A stretch of 64,000 bases of DNA, from NCBI GenBank assembly GCA_039908535.1, contig JAMOAW010000027.1, positions 11,919 through 75,918 on the forward strand. The letters are read 5' to 3'. Each line of letters starts with the position of its first letter. Position 1 is the first letter of the stretch. The position numbers and the translations under genes are program-made. This document shows, one piece after another, positions 7,477-16,495 of this stretch. The notes under the pieces were generated by a model. It searched no databases. It was given only the letters and a program-made list of their open reading frames with translations, and was not told the origin of the DNA. This stretch comes from JAMOAW01 sp039908535 (GTDB lineage: Bacteria; Pseudomonadota; Magnetococcia; Magnetococcales; JADFZT01).

Positions 7477-8322
7477 ATGTCTCTTTCAATTAATAACAAC
7501 GTTGCGGCATTGAGTGCCCAACGATATATGAGTTCCTCTACGAATATATTGGAAAAGACCTATACCAGATTGTCTTCAGGTCTTCGGGTGAATAGTGCTG
7601 CAGATGATGCGGCGGGCCTTTCTATTTCTAATCGAATGACCGCACAGATTCGTGGAATGAATCAGGCTGTTCGCAACGCCAACGATGCCATCTCTATGAT
7701 ACAGGTTGCGGAAGGGGCTTTGAATGAAACGACCAATGCCTTGCAACGCATTCGAGAGTTGGCGGTGCAGGCTTCGAACGGGACATTGACCAGCACCGAT
7801 CGGTCAGATCTTCAAAAAGAGGTGGATCAGTTGATTGCAGAAGTGGATCGGATTGCAACGACCACTGAGTTTAACAATCAAGCGATGTTACAAGGAAGTA
7901 TGTCGGCGGGCAGAACTTTTCAGGTTGGTACCGATGCCAATCAAACGATACGGGTATCGATTGGGGCGGTCACCTCGACGGCTCTGGGGCTGGCGACGGT
8001 TTCTATGGGGGCGGGTGGTGCGAGTGCCGGCGTGGCGATTTCACTTGCCGGGGCCGCGATTACCGCCATGGATAGTGCTTTAGATTCGGTCTCGGCCATT
8101 CGTTCGACTTTGGGTGCTTTTCAGAACCGTTTTGAGGCAACGATTGCCAATTTGACCGACGTTTCTGAAAATACCTCTGCGGCCCAATCGCGTATTATGG
8201 ATGCGGACATTGCCGCAGAAACGGCTAATTTGACCCGTTATTCCATTTTACAACAGGCGGGAGTGGCGGTTTTGGCGCAGGCCAATCAGCAACCTCAGAT
8301 TGCATTAATGTTGCTTTCTTGA
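7477..8322 (+). CDS. fliC: Flagellin, 281 aa (copy 2)
   Basis: Same length and same domain plan as copy 1. The first 35 residues differ at several sites (for example NNNVAALSAQRYMSSST), whereas most of the remainder is the same protein, with long stretches also identical at DNA level around 7800-7885. This points to tandem duplication with later gene conversion. The gene has its own structured leader but no obvious sigma-28 site in the 113-bp gap, so it may be co-transcribed with copy 1. It is followed by an R1 remnant, an R2 element and a terminator. Confidence 0.97.
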   Translation: MSLSINNNVAALSAQRYMSSSTNILEKTYTRLSSGLRVNSAADDAAGLSISNRMTAQIRGMNQAVRNANDAISMIQVAEGALNETTNALQRIRELAVQASNGTLTSTDRSDLQKEVDQLIAEVDRIATTTEFNNQAMLQGSMSAGRTFQVGTDANQTIRVSIGAVTSTALGLATVSMGAGGASAGVAISLAGAAITAMDSALDSVSAIRSTLGAFQNRFEATIANLTDVSENTSAAQSRIMDADIAAETANLTRYSILQQAGVAVLAQANQQPQIALMLLS

Positions 8323-8336
8323 ATGTATCAGAATGA

Positions 8337-8668
8337 CAAAAATCAAGACCTTGGGGGGCTAAGAACCGCCTCCCAAGCCCTCCCCCTTTTTTTTAGGGGG
8401 GGGATTCTTGATTTGTTGCCCGATGCGGTACCACCACACTTAACCGTGGTGTCTGTTTTTTGATTTTATTATTTAAAAAAAAAGGGGGCTGGGGGATTGC
8501 CCCCAGGGTTTTGCGTTTGATTTTTCTTTTGACCTCGGTTTTGCTTCCTTCAAAAAGCAGGGGGATTGGGGGGATGCAATCCCCCAAGGTCTTGACTTTG
8601 CTTTTTGTTCAGGCACTCGTTAATCGTCCACACTTAAATGTGGTGGTACCCCCGATGCATCATGTTGT
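8337..8668 (+). repeat. R1 remnant split by the R2 insertion
   Basis: 8337-8426 begins like R1 (AATCAAGACCTTGGGGGG) but lacks the central T-run/A-run hairpin, and ends TTGCCCGATGC. After the R2 element, the R1 end resumes with CCCGATGCATCATGTT at 8651-8666. Removing R2 and one 8-bp duplicate restores a continuous R1-like end. Confidence 0.8.
8427..8650 (+). mobile_element. R2, MITE-like element with inverted ends and 8-bp target duplication
   Basis: 224 bp with no coding capacity. The left end GGTACCACCACACTTAA (8427-8443) matches the reverse complement of the right end (8634-8650) at 16 of 17 positions. CCCGATGC stands immediately outside both ends (8419-8426 and 8651-8658), an exact 8-bp direct repeat expected from transposition. 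The interior contains the palindromes CTGGGGGATTGCCCCCAG and GGGGGATGCAATCCCCC. Non-autonomous movement by a transposase encoded elsewhere is inferred; the family is not assigned. Confidence 0.85.
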
Positions 8669-8704
8669 AAAAAACGCCCCTTGCACGTAAAGGGGCGTTT
8701 TTTT
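8668..8704 (+). terminator. Rho-independent terminator between flagellin and suhB
   Basis: Stem AAAACGCCCCTT / AAGGGGCGTTTT with an eight-base loop, T-rich on the right and A-rich on the left, so it can serve both convergent transcripts. Confidence 0.9.
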
Positions 8705-8727
8705 GTGAACGTCTTGAATTTATTGCT

Positions 8728-9549
8728 TTATTTTTTATCGATTTTAGCATTTGTTAAACGGGTTGCGCGAATTTTGTCGAGCATTCTGCTGTGTAGTAAA
8801 GGATTGGCGGCCAAGACTTCTCCTTTTTCCATATAGTGGCGGTCTCCGGAAAAATCGCTGATGAAACCTCCTGCTTCCTGAAGAATGAGGCTGCCAGCGG
8901 CGATGTCCCAGGCCGAGAGTCCCATTTCCCAATAACCATCAAAACGTCCAGCTGCCGTGTAGGCCAAGTCTAAAGAGGCACTTCCGGAGCGACGAATATC
9001 TCCACAGGCATGAAACAAAGTGGTGAATGGCTCTAAATAGTGATCGAATTTATCTTTGTTTTTAAAAGGAAATGCTGTTGCTAAGAGGGCTTGAGAGAGA
9101 TTTTGCCGGTTACTGACCCGCATTCGGTGGTCGTTCAAAAAGGCCCCGCGTCCCTTTTCAGCCAGGAACATTTCGTTGTGGAGGGGATCGAAGATCAAGC
9201 CCAGTTGCACTTCTGTCTCCCGAACCAAGGCGATGGAGATGGCAAAGTGGGGAACGCCCTGCAAAAAGTTGGTTGTGCCATCAATGGGATCCAAAATCCA
9301 ATTCCAACCTTCACGGCCTTTTTTTTCGCCACTCTCTTCGGCTAGAAAGCCATAGTCAGGGGAGACCTTGGCTAAGTGATAGATGAGTTCACGTTCCACC
9401 TCGGTGTCGGCATTTGAAACAAAATCTGCCTGTGATCCCTCCTTGCGTACTACTTCTAGTTGATGGCGACGGTCGAAAAAACGGATGGCCAAGGTGCCAG
9501 CTCGGCGTGCGGCACGAATGGCAAGATTGGCTATGGGAGAAAAGGTCAT
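8728..9549 (-). CDS. suhB: Inositol-1-monophosphatase family phosphatase
   Basis: 273 aa from the ATG at 9547-9549; the frame is open to 9600 but the upstream starts have no ribosome site. The metal-binding motifs of the family are present: EES at residues 71-73, LDPIDGTTNF at 86-95 (Asp87 and Asp90), and SAWDIAAG near residue 215. It hydrolyses sugar or inositol phosphates with Mg2+; E. coli SuhB also takes part in rRNA antitermination. It stands convergent to the flagellins and divergent from flgK, and has no functional tie to the flagellar genes that I can see. Confidence 0.92.
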   Translation of the reverse strand: MTFSPIANLAIRAARRAGTLAIRFFDRRHQLEVVRKEGSQADFVSNADTEVERELIYHLAKVSPDYGFLAEESGEKKGREGWNWILDPIDGTTNFLQGVPHFAISIALVRETEVQLGLIFDPLHNEMFLAEKGRGAFLNDHRMRVSNRQNLSQALLATAFPFKNKDKFDHYLEPFTTLFHACGDIRRSGSASLDLAYTAAGRFDGYWEMGLSAWDIAAGSLILQEAGGFISDFSGDRHYMEKGEVLAANPLLHSRMLDKIRATRLTNAKIDKK

Positions 9550-9836
9550 GGAATTTATCCAATTCATTCTAGAGGAGAAGGGATAGGTAAAAAATACCAC
9601 GATTTCTCTATGGGAGTCACCGGATGCCGTATTATTCCGGTTTGCTGTGCGGAAGACGGGAAACTTTTGCCGATCAGATTTCGAAGAGAAGAGGCTTTGG
9701 AAGGATATTGAGAAGGCGCAAAGAGGGAAAAATGAGCGTTTTAGATGTGTAAGTATATAAATTTAATAAATTAAAAACAAATAGTTAAATCGATTTGAAC
9801 GAAAATTAAAAGTCGTTTACTTGGGTATTTATTTGT

Positions 9837-9853
9837 TTGGCATATTATGTGCT
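9837..9853 (+). promoter_or_regulatory. Sigma-54 promoter for flgK-flgL
   Basis: TTGGCATATTATGTGCT: the GG and GC dinucleotides are exactly 10 bases apart, with a TTGGCA left half and a TGCT right half. It lies 52 bp before the flgK ATG. The remaining intergenic sequence 9550-9836 shows nothing else. Confidence 0.75.
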
Positions 9854-9904
9854 TGTATAGGTTTCATCTACAGTTTGTTTGCTGATAAAATTTGAGGAGC
9901 GACG

Positions 9905-11716
9905 ATGTCAATTTCTGATTTATTGAATGTTTCCAAAATGGGATTGTTAAGCAGCCAGTCTGCGTTGATGACCGTTTCCCATAACATAGCCAATGTCAAC
10001 ACGGCTGGTTATTCCCGGCAAACAGTTGAATTTCAGGCTCGTTCGGCAAATAAACATAGTTCAATTGGAAACGGGGTCGATATTGCCAATGTTGCGCGCT
10101 CTGTGGATGCTTTGGTTGATAAGAGGATCATTGCCGGGAGTGCCGAAGAGGGGCGCCTAGAGGCACGAGATCGTTATCTCACCATCATTGAGAATGTTTT
10201 TAACGAAATGGACAAGGATGGGCTTGCTTCTCGTCTGGACTCCTTTTTCTCCTCCATGGATGGGTTGGCGGATAATCCAACCAATCCCGTGAGTCGGGCG
10301 GATACCGTGGCTGGGGCGGAATCGTTGGCCAATCATATACAAAAAATGCACCAAACGTTGAGCGAGACGGCTCTGCCTGTGGATCAGGAGATCAGTGGGA
10401 TGATTGATGATATCAACACTCTGCTCTCAAACTTAAAAAGTCTGGATGCGACCATCGTCTCACGAGAGGTGACCGGTCCGGCCTTGGATCTTAAAGATCA
10501 GCGCCATGATCTGGTGTCACAATTGGGTTCTTTAATTGATATCAGCGTTTTGCAAATGGATAATGGAGGAATTCAGGTATTTACCTCCCATGGTCAGAAA
10601 TTATTAATGGATTCGCAATTTTCCGCCACCTTGGCGCGTAGTGGTCAGACCACGGAGAGTGGATTTGCCGGCATTGAAATCAATGGCACCGAGTTTGATA
10701 CCACCGATTTTGTAAAAGGGGGAAAACTGAAAGGGCTTTTGGAAGTTCGTGACGAAGTGATTTACGGCAAAGAGGGGGTTTTGACCCAACTGGATGCTCT
10801 GGTCGACGAGATCCGTTTTCAGACCAATGTGGTAAGCAGTCAAACCGTCTCTGAGACGATGTATAAGAGTCAAACCGGGGTGTTTGACCTGGGGAACGAT
10901 TTAAATACCGCGATGAACGCTTTGATTCCCTATCCAGAATTGGTGAAGGTAGGTACGCCACCGGTGCAGGTGAAAGGCACCGCGCCCGCCGATGTTTTGC
11001 GCGTGACAGCAGGCACACTGACCTTTGCCGTGGGCAAAGATGCCGATCATTTGAAATTGGAATCCGTAGAGATCGATCCGAGCCGGACATTGCAGGAGAA
11101 TATGGAAGAGATTGATGCCATTTCTGGTTTGAACGCCACTGTGGATGCGAACAATCGTTTGGTATTGACGGCCGATAGTGGCACCCAATATGGGGTGGTT
11201 TCAGACAGCAGTGGGTTTATGGCCGCCATGGGAATTGGGGCGATTTTCACCGGTTCTGGTTCGTCTGACATGGGGGTCAATGAGGCATTAATTGCCGATC
11301 CAGATCAGTTTGGTGTGGCTAAATTAACTGTCGATGATCCTACCAACCCGACAAAAGTTACGTTTAACAATGCGGATAATCGCGGTGCTTTGGCTTTAGG
11401 GCGGGTGCGGGAGCGGGAGAGCAAATTTACGTTAGATAGTTACAAAGGGACGCAGTTGGGGAGTGAGGGCACGTTTTCATTCTATTATGCCACGATGGTG
11501 GGGCTTTTTGGGGCTACCGTGAGTCGTAACAGTGAGGCTTTGACCACTCAACAATCGGCGCAGAGTTTTTTAACGGATTTGCGGGATTCTATCTCAGGGG
11601 TTTCCTTGGAAGAAGAGTTGACGGAATTGATTCGGTTTCAGCAATCTTTTCAGGCTTCCAGCAAAATGGTTTCATCGGCGGATGATTTATTTCAAACCAT
11701 TATTGGCATGGTTTAA
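9905..11716 (+). CDS. flgK: Flagellar hook-associated protein 1
   Basis: 603 aa; forms the first hook-filament junction ring. The N-terminus (LLSSQSALMTVSHNIANVNTAGYSRQ) is the axial-protein rod motif shared by FlgK, FlgE and FlgG, and the C-terminus (GVSLEEELTELIRFQQSFQASSKMV) is the matching coiled-coil D0 end. A GAGG-type site precedes the ATG. It is somewhat longer than enterobacterial FlgK (about 550 aa), with the extra length in the exposed middle domain. flgL follows 59 bp later, in the usual order. Confidence 0.97.
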   Translation: MSISDLLNVSKMGLLSSQSALMTVSHNIANVNTAGYSRQTVEFQARSANKHSSIGNGVDIANVARSVDALVDKRIIAGSAEEGRLEARDRYLTIIENVFNEMDKDGLASRLDSFFSSMDGLADNPTNPVSRADTVAGAESLANHIQKMHQTLSETALPVDQEISGMIDDINTLLSNLKSLDATIVSREVTGPALDLKDQRHDLVSQLGSLIDISVLQMDNGGIQVFTSHGQKLLMDSQFSATLARSGQTTESGFAGIEINGTEFDTTDFVKGGKLKGLLEVRDEVIYGKEGVLTQLDALVDEIRFQTNVVSSQTVSETMYKSQTGVFDLGNDLNTAMNALIPYPELVKVGTPPVQVKGTAPADVLRVTAGTLTFAVGKDADHLKLESVEIDPSRTLQENMEEIDAISGLNATVDANNRLVLTADSGTQYGVVSDSSGFMAAMGIGAIFTGSGSSDMGVNEALIADPDQFGVAKLTVDDPTNPTKVTFNNADNRGALALGRVRERESKFTLDSYKGTQLGSEGTFSFYYATMVGLFGATVSRNSEALTTQQSAQSFLTDLRDSISGVSLEEELTELIRFQQSFQASSKMVSSADDLFQTIIGMV

Positions 11717-11775
11717 GAATATTTATAGAACCTTTCTATATCATAAGGTTTTATTATTAAAAGGAAAAATTTAAA

Positions 11776-13293
11776 ATGCGCGTCACTCAAAATATGTTGT
11801 TTCGGTCTGGTGTGTATGCCATGCAGGAACGTTCCCAAGATATGATGGTGGTCCAGGAACAGAGCGTCTCAGGAAATCGGGTTAACCGGCCTTCGGAAGA
11901 TCCTACGGCGACCTATCGGCACCTGATGTTTTCTGCGGATCTTTCTGGGGTGCAAAGCCTGAAAAAGACCACAGTAATGGCCACCGAGAGAATCAAAGCG
12001 GCGGAGAGCAATATTGATGCGATGTATGACACCATGCTTTCGGCTCAGGAATTGGCCTTGCAATATGGCAATAGTTTTGTAGGCGGTGATCCTGAGATTA
12101 TGAAGGCGGCTTCTACCAACGTTTTTTCATATTATCAAGATTTTTTGAAAAATGTGAACCAAGAGATGGATGGGATACCTCTGTTTGGTGGAGGGCGGAC
12201 CATATCCCCTTTTGATGAAACCAAATTGACGGTGACGGATATTCAGCGGCGCAGCAAAAATGTGGGTGATTTTCAAGATGTCAGCTCTGGTTTTCAAGCC
12301 ACTCTTTCCTCTGGCTATCTGCCAAAGGAGCTGCCGTTGAGTGTTAAGATGATCTATGCGTCTGTGGATAACACGTTTACTGTGAATGTCAATGGGGTTG
12401 ACAAAGGGAGCTTTTCGGCCAGTGCTACGGATCCTGGAAGTTGGTTTTTGCAGGTTGGTGAGAAGAGTGGCGAGGGGTTTACCTTTCAATATCCGATGAG
12501 CGGTTTGCAGACGGCGATGAAAAATTCTACAGCTTCTGCTGATGGCACAGATATTGCTACTTTCTCAAGTGAGGCCGTTAATGGGTCAAAATTTGCCTCT
12601 ACAGCTGCTCAAACAAATATTGATGCCGTACAAGCCGTGTTGGCGCAGGCCGTTCCTGGAAGTGATTTGAATCTCTTGGCAACGAATATGATGGCTGCCG
12701 ACACCGGTGGTACTTTGACTCGGGAGGAGGCGGATGTCCTTGCCAAAGCCACGGTAACTTATGCCACTTCTCGGGAGGATGCGGTTTTTATAGCAGCCAA
12801 TACCATTGGACCACAAAATGGCGATGCCTTTTATTTTGAAGTGGTTCCCAAATATCAAGGGGGTACCCAGGATCGTTCCATCAAGGTCATGAACGGACGC
12901 ACCTTGAGCGGTAATGTGACCGGGGGGGAGTTGATTGAAGGGACGCAAAATGGTCGTGGTGTCAATATTTTTTCGATATTGGCCGGGTTGCGTGGGGCGA
13001 TGTTGCGGGGGGATACCACGGAAGTGCAAGCCCGGATTAACGAAATTCAGAATGGGGCACAACAGATTTCGGATCTTCAAGGGGTAACAGGTGTTCGTTA
13101 TACTCAGGTGGATTCGGTCTCGAACACATTGGAAACGGATGAAGCCAATTTGACGGAGTCGATGGCGTCTAATTCAGAGGCAGATTTGTATGAGGTTTTA
13201 AGTCATATGCAACAGATCAGCCAATCTTTGGATGTCTTGGCCTCGACACAACGGGAAATCTTGAATAATTCGATACTTAACTATTTAAATTAA
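11776..13293 (+). CDS. flgL: Flagellar hook-associated protein 3
   Basis: 505 aa; forms the second junction ring between hook and filament. The N-terminus MRVTQNMLFRSGVYAMQ with VNRPSEDPTATYR, and the C-terminus with SMASNSEADLYEVLSHMQQISQSLDVLAST, are the flagellin-like D0/D1 segments of FlgL. At 505 aa it is much longer than E. coli FlgL (317 aa); the excess is a central exposed domain of about 200 residues. Its partner flgK is directly upstream and a fliW gene is directly downstream, so all three are probably one transcript. Confidence 0.95.
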   Translation: MRVTQNMLFRSGVYAMQERSQDMMVVQEQSVSGNRVNRPSEDPTATYRHLMFSADLSGVQSLKKTTVMATERIKAAESNIDAMYDTMLSAQELALQYGNSFVGGDPEIMKAASTNVFSYYQDFLKNVNQEMDGIPLFGGGRTISPFDETKLTVTDIQRRSKNVGDFQDVSSGFQATLSSGYLPKELPLSVKMIYASVDNTFTVNVNGVDKGSFSASATDPGSWFLQVGEKSGEGFTFQYPMSGLQTAMKNSTASADGTDIATFSSEAVNGSKFASTAAQTNIDAVQAVLAQAVPGSDLNLLATNMMAADTGGTLTREEADVLAKATVTYATSREDAVFIAANTIGPQNGDAFYFEVVPKYQGGTQDRSIKVMNGRTLSGNVTGGELIEGTQNGRGVNIFSILAGLRGAMLRGDTTEVQARINEIQNGAQQISDLQGVTGVRYTQVDSVSNTLETDEANLTESMASNSEADLYEVLSHMQQISQSLDVLASTQREILNNSILNYLN

Positions 13294-13319
13294 GCATGAC
13301 CTGGAATGGAGAAATTACC

Positions 13320-13874
13320 ATGGAAATTCATGGCACCCGATTTGGGACTTTGGAGTTTGATGAAGAAGAGATCATTTTTTTGGATGACGGACTCCTGGGG
13401 TTCCCTCTAAGCAAAAGATATCTGTTGTTCCCTTATGGAGAGGGATCGTCGTTTTTTTGGCTGCAATCGGTAGATGAGCCAGAGATCGCCTTCATCGTGG
13501 TGAATCCATTCGACTTTTTTTCCAATTTGGAGTTTCAGGTCGAAGATGAGGATGCCCTCGCCATTAAATTGGAGAAGGGAGAGGATGTCGAGGCGTTTAG
13601 TTTGGTGACCATCCCAGAAGGTCGGCCAGAAGAGATGCGTACCAATTTGGCAGGTCCCGTGGTGGTGAATATTGCCAATCGGCGGGGTCGGCAAATTTTG
13701 CTGAAAGAGTTCTCTCCTAGGCAACATTTGATTCCAGTGGAGATGCGTAAAAATTATCTTCAGGAGGCTCAGCAAGGACGTGCAACGCAACGTAACTTGG
13801 CCAGAAATCAAGCAAGAATTCAATCAAGCCGAGTGAGACGACACAAACCTGTCCGTATGGCAGCGGTTGGTTAA
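13320..13874 (+). CDS. fliW: FliW, flagellar assembly factor (copy 1)
   Basis: 184 aa from the ATG at 13320, which has GGAGAAA upstream; an in-frame ATG at 13296 is less likely because the second copy also begins MEIHGTRFGTL. Motifs are DGLLGFPLSKRYLLFP, FFWLQS.DEPEIAFIVVNPF and PEEMRTNLAGPVVVN. In Bacillus and Campylobacter FliW binds flagellin and CsrA in competition, freeing flagellin mRNA from CsrA as flagellin is exported. A basic C-terminal tail of about 35 residues (rich in Arg and Gln) is not shared with the second copy. It sits 37 bp upstream of the 833-aa flagellin. Confidence 0.95.
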   Translation: MEIHGTRFGTLEFDEEEIIFLDDGLLGFPLSKRYLLFPYGEGSSFFWLQSVDEPEIAFIVVNPFDFFSNLEFQVEDEDALAIKLEKGEDVEAFSLVTIPEGRPEEMRTNLAGPVVVNIANRRGRQILLKEFSPRQHLIPVEMRKNYLQEAQQGRATQRNLARNQARIQSSRVRRHKPVRMAAVG

Positions 13875-13911
13875 CTATCCAAAACAATAATAATAGGAAG
13901 AGGAACGCACC

Positions 13912-16413
13912 ATGTCACTTTTCATTAACACCAATTTGGCCTCGTTGAATGCTCAAAGACATTTATCGGGAACAACGAATAAGTTAGGTCAGACCTTCGC
14001 GCGGCTATCTTCGGGATTGCGTATCAATACAGCTGGAGACGATGCGGCTGGATTGGCCATCAGTAACCGGATGACCGCCCAGATTCGTGGTTTGACCACC
14101 GCGATTCGCAATGCCAATGATGGTATTTCTGTCTCGCAAGTGGCTGAAGGTGCTCTGGATGAGACCTCTAATATGATACAGCGGATTCATGAACTCTCGG
14201 TCCAGGCGGCCAACGCCACCAATAGTGATGAGGACCGGGCCAGTCTGCAACAGGAGGTGTCGCAACTGCTCTCTGAGATTGATCGGGTGGCTCAGGAGAC
14301 GGAGTTTAATAATTGGCCTATGTTGAATGGTCAGACCAAGCCGCTGGTATTTCAGGTGGGTGCTAAAGAAGATCAGACCATTTTGGTGCAACTGGCCGAT
14401 GCTAGGGCCGAAGTTTTGATGACACAGACGGTATTGGCCGATCCTAACAGCCCAGAGAGTGTCAATAATGCCAAAATTAAGGGGATGACGATCAAGGCCC
14501 CAAATCCGGCTCTGCCTGGTTCCAAGTTGTTTAGCTCCGGTGTGGCTTCCGTTATTGCCGCCTATGCCAATGCCAAAATTAAAGAATCGGCCCCGGCTAC
14601 TACAAAGGCGGCAGATGTGGCCAAAAGTGGTATTGAAGCTGTGAAGGGCAATCCGGCCTCTTTGGCGGTTGTTGAAAACGCGGTTTTAGCTGTAAATAGG
14701 GGAACTCCCGCTGCAGGGGATCATGCCAGTGCCATTATTAAGGCGGTGGACGGAGCTGGGACAATCGCCAATGTGGTGGATGTGGCGGTAGCTGCCGTTG
14801 CTGGCAACGCTGCAGCGGTTACAGCGGCCGATGCTGGGGTGAGCAATGGGCATGATGCTTCTATTATCGCGGATGCCATTGTTCAGGCAGATGGGACGAT
14901 CACGAAAAAGAATGCCAAAATAATTGCCGCTGCTGCTTTGGCTGCGGGTGCCCCTGGTGGAAGTGTGACCAATGCGCGTAACGCCGCTACGGGGGCGGCC
15001 ATTACCAACGACGACTCTAGCATTCGCAGTGATCAAGCGGAAGTGATTGCCGCCGGGGCGTTTGCGGCGGGTCAGAGTTCTTCTTACGATGAAATTATCA
15101 CGGCCATTGAAGGCTCTGAGGTGACTTCTGTTGCTGGGGTGGGTGCTAAGGTGACTGCTGCTGGTGTCAATGATCTCCTGAAAGATGAAGTGACTACCGC
15201 CATTATGGCTGGTGTGACGAATGGGGATGACATTGATACTATTGCCGCTGCCGCAGTGGCTAAAGATACTTCGGAAGAACTGACCTTAGACGAAGCTCGG
15301 TTAATTGCTTTCTTCGTCAAGACTCCTGTTGTGTACAATGCAGTGTTTAAGACTAAAGTCGGCACCGAAGAACGGCTTGATGTGATTAAGGCCATATATG
15401 CAGGGGTGACGCAAGGGGATTCCGTTGATGTGATTGCCACAGCGGCAATGGTTGCTGATTCTGGACATAATTTAACCATAGACGATGCCAGGGTGATTGC
15501 TGCCGCTGGATTGGCTGAGGCCAAGAGTGGTGACGCGGGCATAGGTGCGAATGGGTCGATCTCTTTGGCTGCCAAGGAGGTTCCGACGAAGAGCAAGGTG
15601 GTCAATGCCATTACCGACTCTGCGGCTGCTGCGGATGTTGTCGAGGATGGGGTGATTGCGGGTGGGGTGAAGGATGTTCCAGTTGGCAATATTATTGATG
15701 TGATCAAATCTTTTCAGTCTGTCATCAATATGGGGGGAGATATTGATAGCATTGCTGAGGCGGCGGTAAAAGCGGATAAGGGGGGGCATTTAACACTCTC
15801 TTTGGCCAAAGTGATAGCGGCGGCTGGGCAGGTGGCTTCTGGTGCCGTGGCTTCGGCGGCCACGACTGCGTCGGCGGCGGCAGCGGCTAAGGATATGGCC
15901 ACGGTTCTGGATGCGCGGGATGTTGCCGTGACGTATGCGTCAACGGTTGCGGCCAAGCCGATTCCTGGGGATTTTGTCACGGTGCCGAGTTGGTTGATCA
16001 ATACCTCTGGGAGCAACACTTTTCCGCCAACTCCCTATATTGACATCACCGGGAAGACGATTCCCACCGATCCGACCTTACCGTTTGATCCGCCTACTAC
16101 GGATGATTCTAATCCTCCGCTTTCTGGGCAGGCGGCGGCGGGACGGATGTTGGATGTGCTGGTGAGAGCGTTGGATCGGGTCTCTTCGACGCGGGCCGAA
16201 TTGGGTGCGATTCAAAATCGTTTTGAGTCCAATATTTCCAATCTTTCTAATGTGGTGGAGAATGTTTCGGCGGCACGTTCGCGGATTATGGATGCCGATG
16301 TTGCCGATGAGACAGCCAATTTGACCAAAATGTCGATTATTCAGCAGGCGGCTACGGCGGTTTTAGCTCAGGCCAATCAACAGCCGCAACTGGCCTTGCA
16401 ACTGCTGAAATAG
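13912..16413 (+). CDS. Giant flagellin, 833 aa, with a repetitive Ala-rich insert
   Basis: Ends are true flagellin: SLNAQRHLSGTTNKLGQTFA, LSSGLRINTAGDDAAGLAIS and IQRIHELSVQAANATN at the start, and STRAELGAIQNRFESNIS, SRIMDADVADETANLTK and QANQQPQLALQLLK at the end. Between about residues 170 and 735 lies an Ala/Val/Asp-rich region with a degenerate repeated motif: pairs of IA.AAV.AD followed by an A.VIAAA.LA element recur at least five times (IIAAAALAAG, VIAAGAFAAG, VIATAAMVADSG, VIAAAGLAEAK, VIAAAGQVASG). No known domain is recognised in it. GGAAGAGG precedes the ATG. It likely adds a large outer domain to some filaments. Confidence 0.9.
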   Translation: MSLFINTNLASLNAQRHLSGTTNKLGQTFARLSSGLRINTAGDDAAGLAISNRMTAQIRGLTTAIRNANDGISVSQVAEGALDETSNMIQRIHELSVQAANATNSDEDRASLQQEVSQLLSEIDRVAQETEFNNWPMLNGQTKPLVFQVGAKEDQTILVQLADARAEVLMTQTVLADPNSPESVNNAKIKGMTIKAPNPALPGSKLFSSGVASVIAAYANAKIKESAPATTKAADVAKSGIEAVKGNPASLAVVENAVLAVNRGTPAAGDHASAIIKAVDGAGTIANVVDVAVAAVAGNAAAVTAADAGVSNGHDASIIADAIVQADGTITKKNAKIIAAAALAAGAPGGSVTNARNAATGAAITNDDSSIRSDQAEVIAAGAFAAGQSSSYDEIITAIEGSEVTSVAGVGAKVTAAGVNDLLKDEVTTAIMAGVTNGDDIDTIAAAAVAKDTSEELTLDEARLIAFFVKTPVVYNAVFKTKVGTEERLDVIKAIYAGVTQGDSVDVIATAAMVADSGHNLTIDDARVIAAAGLAEAKSGDAGIGANGSISLAAKEVPTKSKVVNAITDSAAAADVVEDGVIAGGVKDVPVGNIIDVIKSFQSVINMGGDIDSIAEAAVKADKGGHLTLSLAKVIAAAGQVASGAVASAATTASAAAAAKDMATVLDARDVAVTYASTVAAKPIPGDFVTVPSWLINTSGSNTFPPTPYIDITGKTIPTDPTLPFDPPTTDDSNPPLSGQAAAGRMLDVLVRALDRVSSTRAELGAIQNRFESNISNLSNVVENVSAARSRIMDADVADETANLTKMSIIQQAATAVLAQANQQPQLALQLLK

Positions 16414-16462
16414 AGGGTAAATTTGGTGTAGGAAGAGATTGCATGTAAAGTGGCATAATTTG

Positions 16463-16495
16463 CCGATAAAAGATTTGGAAATTTTATCGGTTTTG
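16463..16495 (+). terminator. Probable terminator after the 833-aa flagellin
   Basis: CCGATAAAA (16463-16471) pairs perfectly with TTTTATCGG (16482-16490) across a ten-base loop and is followed by TTTT. The GCCGATAA within it resembles a sigma-28 -10 element, but no -35 is found at the right spacing. Confidence 0.55.

Noticed and set aside
15084..15707. Long antisense frame (207 codons) opposite the giant flagellin insert
   Set aside because: It arises from the Ala/Val/Asp-rich repeats of the sense gene (GCC, GTG, GAT codons give few stops on the other strand). It has no ribosome site, and its composition simply mirrors the sense strand.
16446..16469. GCCGATAA after the 833-aa flagellin as a sigma-28 promoter
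   Set aside because: TAAAG lies too close for FliA spacing, and the motif forms the left arm of a hairpin followed by T residues, so a terminator is the better reading.
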